Below, piece after piece: positions 21,479-31,325 of a stretch of 64,000 nucleotides of DNA. The stretch spans positions 248,001 through 312,000 of the forward strand of contig CBFFRP010000238.1 of the NCBI GenBank assembly GCA_965644295.1, read 5' to 3'. The position numbers and the translations under genes were made by a program. Position 1 is the stretch's first letter. Each line of letters opens with the position of its first letter. The DNA is from Paraphysomonas bandaiensis. Taxonomy: Eukaryota > Chrysophyceae. The notes under the pieces are model-generated. The model made no database searches. It was given only the letters and a program-made list of their open reading frames with translations, and had not been told where the DNA came from.

Positions 21479-24174
21479 ATGGAAGTCGATAGAGTAGCAT
21501 CTGAGGGTAAATTATCACCCTCAAGTTCCCCTGCGATTGTGGGTGAAGGTACAGATTTGTCATCTGGTTCGAAAGGGTAGGTATTATGTCCTTAAATAGA
21601 TACGTTTTTAAAAAATATTTTCTGTATATGTTATTATACCCACATTTGTATGCTTCTGGTTGATAATATTATTTTCAGAAGCATCCCTTCGTCCCCTTCT
21701 AATGGAAGAGTTCAAGGAGATGCTAAGGTAGTTGAAACTCTCTTCGTAAATATGTTTTAATCCGATGTTGTGTCGGTTTCATTTAAAACCTTCTCTGTAA
21801 ATCAGTCTCTTCAAGTAGACGTTAGGAACGACACGTCGCCTGCTACAGGCGAAGACCAGAACTCTGCTCTCTGGCCTTCACTGAGAGGACGTTATTTAGT
21901 TGAGAATGGCGTTGTGTTGTGCCGTGGTGTATGGGCAATGAACGATAATGCGCACGGCGTCCCTGGACAAACGAGTGATTTCGAATTTAGATTAGTTAGT
22001 ACAGATGTAGATCGAAGTATCCTTCCTGTGAGTGGAAAGTATGTTGGTTGGTTCATGCTGAAACAGCTGCAGAAGAATTCTGTGAAGGTAGATGATAGGG
22101 AAATGAACATCAATTTTAAGAAGATGGAAAGTGGAAATGAATACAGTATATCTGGGGATGGAGTGAATAAGTTTGGAAAGTTTACTCTTAAAGGAACTCT
22201 ATCGGCTGACAGCATGATTCACATGTTTAAGAAATATATACCAAAGAAAGGTGCCACGCCTAGAGGCGCCCGTCCTGCAAGCACACGAAGTAGTTCAGGC
22301 GGATCTCACCGTCCACGTTCCCGTCCTTCGACCGTTCCTGTTCCCGCCTCTCCTCGGGAATCATCTACGCGTCAGCGGCGACCTTCGGTTGTAGTACAAG
22401 AAGCAGAGGAATCTCGGTCCCCGTCCTCTCCTATGCCAGCTGCTGCAGCAGTACCTGTCACTGCCCCTTCCATGGTGAAGAGACAGTCCTCTGGCCATTT
22501 GTCTCGTCCCACTCGCCCCCCTGCCTTCGTTAGCAAATGTCGAGAAGTCCTGAAGGAGATGTCGAAGCAGCACTTAGGCATCTATTTCTCTGAACCAGTT
22601 GATTTTGTGAAACTTGGTATCCCTGACTATCCCACCATCATTAAAGAGCCCATGGATTTTAGTACAATAGGTCAAAACTTAGAACAAAATGTGTACAGCA
22701 GCCACGAAGAATTCGCTCAGCACATGCGTCTGGTATTCCGGAATGCTATCACTTATAATGTTCGACGCGATAATCCTGTGCATATGGCCGCGCGAGAGAT
22801 GTCGGACATATTTGAGGAGCGGTACCGCATCATGGTATCTCAGCTCGGTGTTCATTCCTTGCCCGTGGATTACGAAGTCGGACTAAGTTCCCTCCGTACA
22901 TCCTCCGGGGCTATAAATAAGAAAGGGAAAGGGAAGAAAGGGCGGGCATCTACTGTGCCTCCGAGAGCTGTTGATTCCGTCCCTGGTGCGGCCGCACTGG
23001 ACAGTAGCATGCAGACCATGAAGATGATGCAACAAAAGATGCTTGAAATGGAGGAAGAGATAAATAACCTGCGGACAGCTGTGCGGCAGTCCGATATTCG
23101 CGCAACGCTTGGTCAACAAATGTAGGTTGTATCGTGAAGTCTGTCACTTTTGACATGTGTATAGGGTGGCAGCGCAGGCTCCTCTTACATACGAGGAAAA
23201 AAAGATTCTGATCGCTAACATCATGAAGCTTGACGGCGACCAGATGACTTCTGTCGTGGACATTATCCAGTCCGCTATGCCCCATACAGCCTGTGGTGAC
23301 GGGGATGAGGTGGAAATACCAGTCGATGAACTTGACACGTATACTCTGCGGCAACTGCAGGACTATGTTCAGGTATGCGCCTATCGCTCTCCTGTTATGT
23401 TCATATTCTGTCTGCTTCTCACATGGACTTCTATATGTAGTCTGTGTTCAGTGCAAAATCGCGGAAACGCGCTCCTGCTACGTCTCCAGCCGTCCGCGGT
23501 GGAGGGGCTCCTAAACGATCTCGCACCAGCAGTAGTTCTTCCCTGCCGCCCCCTGCTTCTGCGGTATCTGATTCCAACACTTCTTCTTTCTTTGCAGATG
23601 TGGCGGTGTCCTCAAGAGCTACAGATATAGAATATAAAGGACCATCACCAACATTGATGGATGGTAGTCGAAAACGCAGTAACTCGCTGGATCTATTTCC
23701 GTCTGATGAAATCGGAGCGGATACAGGGGATGATGAGTCAGGGTACAACCCCTCTGCTTGGGCGAGCGACTCTCTTGTGGAATCTCGTGAGCAGATTCAG
23801 AAACAGAAAGAAAGCCTTACTGAGACATGGGGAGATGCAGTGACTGAGAGAAGTGACCACGTCCAGAGAGATGCTGCTCTGAAGGCGGAGGTACAGCATA
23901 TATGTATTTTTACTGGACTTGTGTAATACTTAGTCTTTTACGACAGGCTGCCAAGCTGAGTGAGCAGCGCGCTAAGGCCGAGAGTGAAAGACAGGTGGCC
24001 ATGGAGCTAGCATTGCAGCGGAGAGCCACAACGTCTGAGAACGTAGGTGATAGGAGCAGACAACTTGAGCAACTGAGAGAAGCAGAAAGAGCTAGTAGAG
24101 AGAGAATGGAACCGACGGTGGAGTTGAACGACGCGCACTCTGCTTTATTCGACCACGAATCGTTTGGTTTATAA
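21479..24174 (+). CDS. BET-type bromodomain protein with NET domain
   Basis: Six exons (21479-21576, 21679-21727, 21806-23121, 23165-23372, 23441-23890, 23947-24174) give 782 residues. Exon 3 carries an N-terminal beta-rich region (about residues 60-175, LRGRYLVENGVVLCRGVW and KFGKFTLKGTL) that I do not recognise. It is followed by a Ser/Pro/Arg-rich linker and one bromodomain (about 290-390) with FSEPVD, YPTIIKEPMDFSTI and the acetyl-lysine-binding Asn in ITYN. Exon 4 is the NET domain (PLTYEEKKILIANIMKL, VEIPVDELDTYTLRQLQ). The tail is Ser-rich, then coiled coil. BET proteins read acetylated histones and recruit transcription factors. One bromodomain plus NET resembles plant GTE proteins more than two-bromodomain animal BETs. 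The exon 2-3 join (intron 21728-21805, acceptor AATCAG) is the least certain. Confidence 0.87.
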
Positions 24175-24794
24175 TCCCTATCTTATGAAATTATGTTCAG
24201 CACCATCTAAAATAGACAATATGTTGGATGCTCTTTATGTTTTCTTGGGACACATATTATATTGTGGAAATATTGCTGTTAGTCATGTTATGCGATTCAT
24301 AGTTTGTGAATTTGTGAACCTTTAGTTATTGTTATTAATAATGCACGTATTATTTTATGACTAAAGGAATATGATGCTAAAATAACACGTAACAGGGCAA
24401 GAAACAAGCTTGCGTGAATATTAATAGGTGAGAGGTATTCTACATTCTACAGTAATATTAAGCATGCATCTAATTATGGGCATTGTAAATTTCCTTCAAT
24501 TCTATTGCTGACTTTCAGAATAGCTTTCTTGACTACATCCCACAGATTTTGATTTTCTCGCAGACACATCAAAATTTCGTGGGCGGTGACAAACACTTGC
24601 AAAAACTAGTCATAACAATTAGTCAAAAATCTGTTCTAAGCAATATATAACTAACGTCATTAAAGTTTTTCTATATGTGAAATATTAATTAACATATAGT
24701 TAATTTGGTTGACTAACCAAAGTTGATGGAATAACCAATGACCTATCGTCAAAGTTATAAATGACTCAACTTGGTCAATTTAGGTATTTATGAT
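24175..24794. other. AT-rich 3' flank, no gene seen
   Basis: Nothing recognisable beyond AT-rich sequence after the bromodomain gene. Confidence 0.5.
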
Positions 24795-25278
24795 TGAAAG
24801 TCTTATTATTAGCAATAGGCGTTGAAAACCTGCACCAGCTTAGTAGCTAGATGAATGCTAGACAAACTAGTTAGACCTCTACCTGTAACTAATCAGTACA
24901 CACTGTTTTTATCCTACTATTTAACGCTACGGAAGCTGCTTGTGCGTCACCGCAAGCACCAAGGTGCGACCACTTCCGCTCTGAGTTCTGAAGGTGAACA
25001 TTCCGGATGCTTGACTTCAGCAGGCAGCCCAATACCCTAGTTATCCTTCAGGTGGGCCCATTCCCGGATGCCTGTTTATTCGTCAGGGCCCAAAGACGTC
25101 TACACAAGTGACACTTATTGGTGCCCCTTGTACCACACAAGCATTGGACTATGAGTGGGCAGAAGAATATCTGCTGACTATGTTTGCGGCTCACGTTAGT
25201 TTCACAGAGAGAATCTCTCCGGTACTTATCCTCCAGAACACCACGAAAAGGTGCGAGTCCGACTTTGTTGAGGGAATT
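24795..25278 (+). repeat. Structured dispersed repeat, near full-length copy
   Basis: About 480 bp, from TCTTATTATTAGCAATAGG to GTGCGAGTCCGACTTTGTTG. Hairpins in order: GCTTG...CAAGC (24937-24956), GCACC-AA-GGTGC (24955-24967), a pair of GGATGC-containing segments (25010-25070), and ACAAG-T-GACAC...GGTGCCCCTTGT (25103-25130). The last is matched by a perfect or compensated stem in other copies. It has no open frame. A B-box-like GGTGCGAGTCC sits at the extreme right end. Confidence 0.8.
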
Positions 25279-25990
25279 TAGGTATTCAACCTAGTCGCTC
25301 TTATATCCATGGATACATATACTGTGACTGTTTAAGATACCCTCTCACACCTCACAATATGGTTGAGACATACAGAGCATCAAAACAAAATTTAAATATT
25401 CAAACATAAAAATTAATTCATAATAATATATAATATATATATCTTATATAATACACAGTGTACATGTATGACTATCCAGTGTATCTATTGTAGGTTATAA
25501 CTATGTATTGAACCCGCGAGACAATAAGCATAACATAACTCTCATCTAACAGGTCTATCACATTGCCATGATGCAAGTTTGACGCATTACCTCGGTTATT
25601 GGCCACACAGATACCGAATGATGTACTCGGCATCAATCACTCAAAGCAAACGCAGTGAGCAAGCAGCATGTTGATATACCTGACTGACATCTGCTGACCT
25701 CAGCAGGGGGTTGAAGGCGGTGTGATCGTGAAGCCTGGTAAAGTGAATTCACCAGTTTTCATATATAATGGAAAAGTGTCATATAAGTGTACTTATTTTT
25801 GAAGACTAGAGGTTTAATGTTATTACCATTTTGTTGTTGTATACTTTCAATTGTATATATTTCAAAAATATTTTACTAAAATATTGTAATATTATTATGA
25901 TATTGTTACTTTTCAAGTGATGAGTACATCTCTGTACTCCCTCGGAATATTCTACTCTGATTTATAGAGCCTTGAAGAAAGTTTAAGTTT
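25279..25990. other. AT-rich sequence with one internal repeat fragment
   Basis: At 25628-25735 a fragment of the structured repeat (CACTCAAAGCAAACGCAGTGAG, then TTGATATACCTGAC) occurs; the rest is AT-rich without a gene. Confidence 0.45.
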
Positions 25991-25995
25991 CAGCG

Positions 25996-26670
25996 ATGGA
26001 CTTATATTTATTTGTCCTTCCTGATTATTGCAAGATTTTGGAAGGGTGCATTGATGTAGATATCGCCCGCTTTGCAAAGGAGGAGTAGACCTTCAGTTCA
26101 CGTTTGAGAGGGTGGTCACTCCTGCCGAGTTGACTGAACAACCTCTTGACGTGAAGACATCATGTCGGGCATATGCCTCAGAGGAATACATCGAAATTGT
26201 CGAAGACATTGACCAGCAGTCTCTCTGTGGCCTCTTAGCTCAACTTTGTGAAGTGCAGAATTATAGTAACAAGTAAGCCCTTGAACTTCTTGAAGAAGCT
26301 ACCAAGCGCTGACTTTTCCCCAGCCCCTTTCATAGCTGAAACTTTCGAGTTCACTTCAGCTCTGTGCAAGAAAATGATAGAGCAATATATTCAGCGCATA
26401 AGCCGAAGGTGGCCGAGGAATGGAAAAGAGTGGCTGAAGATTTCTCCCATAAGAGGAATATTTATACCACTATAAGAGATGTCCTCTATTCAGTGGGACT
26501 GGAGTGTTCGATTTTGGAGAGGAATGAAGACATAGAGGAGTTCGCGGAGGGCCATATGGATTCCATGCAGACTGATTTAGGAGGGTCAAGGCTACGGCTT
26601 GTGTTCTACACAACGAAAACAAATCTTCCGGCGGAAGGAAGGTACTCCACGAGTTGTCGTTCTGAAGTGT
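25996..26670 (+). pseudogene. Decayed coding region, family not recognised
   Basis: A chain of plus-strand frames with coding-like composition. Starting at 25996 it reads MDLYLFVLPDYCKILEGCID, stopping at TAG. A shifted frame reads FERVVTPAELTEQPLDVKTS, then SEEYIEIVEDIDQQSLCGLL. A third frame at 26364-26672 reads KVAEEWKRVAEDFSHKRN, then LGGSRLRLVFYTTKTNLP. Together they look like a single protein of about 200 residues broken by at least two frame changes, or exons whose splice sites I failed to place. There is no transposon signature and no assigned function. Confidence 0.4.
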
Positions 26671-26999
26671 GATGGTTCTACACCCACAGACAATATCCGC
26701 GGTGGAGTAATATCCAGGAACCCACTATAAGGAGTGGGTAGACGCAGGTGCAGTTGATTCTGCTTCTATTATATATATATTACTGATAAACATACCAGAA
26801 GTTCAGTTTATTATTGCTTGTAAGTACTATATAGTACTATAGTATGCATGTATTATATATAATATAAAAATGTATGTAACCGTTACATTAACCGTATGTA
26901 ACTAATATAACATTGATTAAATAATGTCTCTGAAAACATGTTCTCTTCACACATACTTCATTACTTATTGCAAAACACGACTTAAATCAACATTTTTAA

Positions 27000-28208
27000 A
27001 ATTTCACCAGCATGTGGTTTTTGGAGGTGAGGATCATCTTGTTGCACACCCGCTGTCTAAATAAATAACATCTGACATATGCTCTGTGCTAGATTTACCT
27101 CTTCTTTCACGCATATCATCGATTCATATCCCACCTCATCTTCTGAATCATGTACAGACACTCGCGGTTTCTTCTTATTCTTGTAGGGTGCCGTTTCCCT
27201 TCTAGGGTCTTGTCCCCGTTTAGAACTGACCACTGCAGCGTTTTAGCAGTCTTCAAGTGGAAGCAGTCTTTAGTCTGATGGCCTGGGATATCACATATCT
27301 CACACACAGGTAGCTTAGTTTTGTTATCACCACTGCTTCTGTGATCTCTATCTTTTCTCTGAGATCTTGTCCCCTTCATCCTCTTTATGACATGTTCTGG
27401 AGTCTTCTTCACTCCCTAGCAAAAAGTGGCCAAGTTTCTTGCACTTATTGCATCTGCCCTTTCTCTTGTGCTCTTTCCATTTACTGTCATCCACTGCTTG
27501 ATTGACATTGTTTTCCCCTGAATTTTGCAACGCATGCTTGCCGAATGATGTGTTTTCATACCCTTTGATTAGGCTGCTTGCTCTTGCGTATGTCACATCG
27601 TTTGCTGTATACAGGCTGTGTGCTAGTTGGGAATATCTCTTGTCTGTGAGACCTTCCTTTAGTCTAGTGAGCTTGTCGTCTTCCGTGACTTCACGACCTA
27701 GATTCTCGAGAATCTTGGCCTGGGCTTCAACGCTGTCGACGAACTCTGCTCCTGACTGACTTGTTGAGGTAATCTTCATTGAATTGAACTTTGTGACCTC
27801 TGCCTGTACTGTATTCTTTTCAACATTGAGGAATCTCTCTTCCAGTGCCTGTACTAACCCTTTTGCTGTACTTCCTTCGTAGAGAGCCGCTGTTGTGCCT
27901 GCTTTTGGGTGAGCATTGCACACTTCCATCAGGAAGGAGTACGCGGTCTCGTTCCGGGTGTTCCAGAGTTTCTTCGCTTCGCGTAGTCGCTTCTTCTGTT
28001 GTGCATCAGTCATATGAGCACCCGCTGAGACTTTAGAGTCTAGATCATGAATGTGCCTTGGTTTATCCTTTGAGAGGACAAGATGAGCTCGATTGTGTCT
28101 CATGAGGAATGAGGTGAAGAACTTCTTGAATTTCTTGAAGTTCAGTTCCTCGAAGGGAGGTACCTTTGAGCCTGAGGCGACATTCGTGAAATTTCCATCC
28201 GCTACCAT
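27000..28208 (-). mobile_element. Truncated Copia retrotransposon: Gag and start of protease
   Basis: The frame 28208-27348 (286 codons) is a Copia-type Gag: NFKKFKKFFTSFLMRHN, LVQALEERFLN, and a CNKCKKLGHF zinc-knuckle start. A shift follows; the frame 27412-27116 then has a second knuckle-like CEICDIPGHQTKDC. At 27060-27030 another frame reads VIYLDSGCATR, the aspartic protease active site. Integrase, reverse transcriptase and RNase H are missing. The ATG is embedded in ATATGGTAGCG, the same primer-binding-site context as the fuller Copia at 34.5 kb, so a 5' LTR would end at about 28209. It is a different subfamily, since the Gags differ. Confidence 0.75.
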
Positions 28209-28916
28209 ATTAATTTAAGCTTTTAGTTAGTGCAATATTGACTGATTGATATTATAGGAGATATAGTAAGTTTATGATGTTGTAGCACTGTGAGTCAGGA
28301 ACCACGTCATTCACCAACATCAACATTCTGTTCTGCAAATCATATCTTTAACAGCTACTATATTTTCAGTTTCTTTGTATACTTGTAATAGCTACTCCTA
28401 TACTGTAGTCATGTATATTCTGTATTTCATTGCTACATAGAATACAGGATAACTACTAGCGATTGGCTTTACCAAACTTCAAGTACGCACGTAGTAGGAG
28501 TTGGTTGTAGTTCAATATTGACTGTTAGAATTGGACATTTCACTGAAGTTAACTTTGCTCTACACGTGATTATTATTATTATTAACAATTCACTACGTAT
28601 ATATTCATGTAACATCTGGTGAAACACATGTTTATCATATGTTCACCAGTCACTCCTATGTCTTATATAGTCACACATCAGTAACTGAATTTAATTCCTT
28701 TGTAACCATAACCACCCGCTACACCTACGAGTTGACTTCACCCATTGCACACTATTAACTCAATTTAATTGCACAATATATTATATCGCAGAACTCAACA
28801 TTGACATAAGATAGATTATGTTAAATTTAGGGCTGTTTGGTTTTATCCATTCATACAACTACAACAATGTAAATTCCACTCATATTACACGATGAAGTAT
28901 TTACGTCACATCACTC
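28209..28916. repeat. Possible 5' LTR remnant of the truncated Copia
   Basis: If the primer-binding site is at 28207-28200, an LTR should lie immediately above it. A TGTTGAG on the minus strand near 28797 could be its start, giving about 590 bp. No second copy was found to confirm it. The upper end overlaps the 3' flank of DRC2. Confidence 0.25.
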
Positions 28917-30796
28917 TCATCGACGCATAGATATGGCTGACGTTGCATGGATCTGCGCCGCGTCTTGCACAAGAGGCCGAACACTTCTCACCGGAGGAGC
29001 ATGGTTTAGGTTAGCCCTGCAATACACATTACATATGAACAATTTCACCAACCATGTATGCATTTTACCTCCCATTTACCACAAAGAGAGGATTATCCCC
29101 ACTGAGAATGTCATCAGAAACTCGAGTTCCGTTAATAAATTGCGTAATAAGATCTTGAAGCTGGGCGTTTTCAGCAGACAGCCGATTTTTTTCTTTTTCA
29201 ATAGCCATGCAGTCCATCAACGCTTTGTTGTATTTCCGGTGGAAATTAAACATTCGGTCTTCAGGAGCCACGAAGGTCCCACCCCCATCACCACCATGAG
29301 TCCATACAGATGTTTCAGATGGCGGTGGCGGCTTGGCAACAGTCTGGTTTGTTGTTCCCGGGGCAGGGACTTCATCTTGATGTGACTCTTGTAAATCGGG
29401 AGACATAAATGGGAGAACCTGTTCTTGCTCAGTCTCCATTTTACGTGCTAGTTCAGCTAGATGCAACACTCGTCTGACATCGTAAATTACAGAGTTTTTA
29501 TATATTAAAATTTTACTTACCTGGCAAGCTCCAACTTATCATTTAGTGCCTCTTTACAAGAATTCGCACTCTGTGAAAGGGTCAAGAGACGCTGATTCTG
29601 AGTACCCCTGATACATATCTTTCACTGAGTTACAGAGAAAACGCCGCAAAACCCACACCTGTAAGCTTGTATCCGCTGTTTGAGCTGTTGATAGTGCTTT
29701 TGAATTGAGTGCTTCTCCTCGAGCAAGAGACGATTCCTTTCTTCCGTCTCCCGATTCAATTGCCGAATTTTAGCTCTCCATTGTTGGATGCTAGTCTACA
29801 ATGTTTAGAATCAGAACTCTAACACAAACACAAACGATGACAAACAACCTGCAGATTATCGATTTTTTTTTTCTTTAACTCAATTTCTCGACTGAGACGT
29901 TGATCATTTTGGGTGAGTTCTTTAAAATCGTGGGTCCGTTGCGCTGTCTGCTGCAAATAATTCAAATGTGCTGTCTCGAAATGTTGCTCCAACTCTTCAA
30001 TCTGTGCATCTAGAGATATCCGCAGCATATTGATTTCTTCAAGATTTCGGTTTCGAATTTCCTCTCGCAGTTGCTCGAAAGAATGTTTCGCCTGTATATA
30101 GAACGGCATGTAACAGTTACGGTTTAGATCAATAGTTTCACTTACCTCAGCTTCCCTCTCATTCTCGTCATGTTCAATGGTTTCTATTACAGCCACTAAC
30201 TCTTTCTTTTCTTGACGAAATTTCTGCAACATGTTCTCCTTCTCGGTATGAAAATCATTCTGCATCGTCTTTAATTCCTGTTGAAAATTCTTCTCCAATG
30301 AATACAATCGACTGTCATGTAGTTGAATTAAAACGTCAATATTTTGAAGATGGGTTCGCAAAGCCATTTGAAATTGGTCTTCCGCTTCTTCGAGGTCCCT
30401 ATGCACATGAACATAAGAGAATCATGCATGTAAAGAGCCATTACCTATCAAGCATCTGCAAAATTGCATCCTTTCGATCAACATCACGCTCGTGATTTTG
30501 AGATAATATTTCCACATCTTTCTTCAAGGATTCCGCTTTCGCCAATCGCATTATTTTCCTCCATTGGTTCTGAATTTTCAAGTTGTTCACTTTCGAATTC
30601 TTAGCCTCTGTTTCCATTTGCTGCCGCAAGTGTGCCTTAGCAGCCAATTGTTGTTGTCTTCTATGCTCAGAGGCCTTTTCATCAGTTTCTTTCGTAGGCT
30701 TTTCACCCTTTTTGCCGGCCTGGAAAAACAATAGTAAACAATCACGACATGTGGAGATAAAAGGTGAAGAAAACATACTGGCTTGCCCTTCTTCAT
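28917..30796 (-). CDS. DRC2: Dynein regulatory complex subunit 2 (CCDC65/FAP250)
   Basis: Eight exons: 30796-30779, 30719-30445, 30398-30146, 30091-29849, 29795-29659, 29607-29521, 29473-29069, 29016-28917. Introns are 46-59 bp where measured, and phases agree throughout, giving 505 residues (human DRC2 has 484). The chain is nearly continuous coiled coil. Recognisable DRC2 features are the basic N-terminus, HLQNIDVLIQLHDSRLYSLE, and the C-terminal block FNFHRKYNKALMDCMAIEKE, then VSDDILSGDNPLFVVNGR. The protein is a core subunit of the nexin-dynein regulatory complex, which links axonemal doublets and controls dynein activity in motile cilia. The last exon adds a short tail with APPVRSVRPLVQDAAQIHAT and ends in TGA. 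The 18-base first exon is the least secure. Confidence 0.9.
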
Positions 30797-31325
30797 CCCA
30801 CTATGTGAGAAAGGATAGTCGTTAAAATGTTAGAGCGGGTTAATATTATCTCCGATTACTTGTGTTAATATGGCAGACAGGCAAAACGTGAATTGAACAG
30901 ATTGTTGTCAGTTATAATATCAGCACATAGCAATCATCACACAACTACGAAGACCTTTATATGAAGAAGGTCTCCGTTCTGTTTGCCCCTATAATATACA
31001 CACACTATCCGTATATCCCCGTCCCGGGTGTCCTGCTTCGTAGGAACAGAGGGAGATTGAATGAATTGGTATACGGTATACCTGGTATACGGGCTGTACT
31101 ATTCATGCTGGAGAGCTATTTCGCTCATAGTTTGTAACAGACCGACAAGTATAGAAGCATGAGTTCACACATCATACACCTGAACGCAAAGTATCTTACC
31201 CATGAATTTGTAGTCATAACATTGGTTTCATTACTAGTTGCTGAGGTGATTTTGGGTTCTTAGTTCGCCGCTTCGTTTGTCGTTTAGACAACTGATCCTA
31301 TAAATACTAATCTCGCACAACGATT
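30797..31325. promoter_or_regulatory. Divergent interval between DRC2 and the membrane protein gene
   Basis: A 529-bp interval upstream of both genes. A small inverted motif, GGTATACCTGGTATAC, lies at about 31073-31090. No TATA box or known axonemal-gene regulatory site is evident. Confidence 0.3.

Noticed and set aside
25248-25265. B-box-like GGTGCGAGTCC as a tRNA gene or tRNA-derived SINE head
   Set aside because: No matching A box or cloverleaf at the right distance upstream; it is at the wrong end for a typical SINE in this orientation. Kept only as an observation on the repeat.
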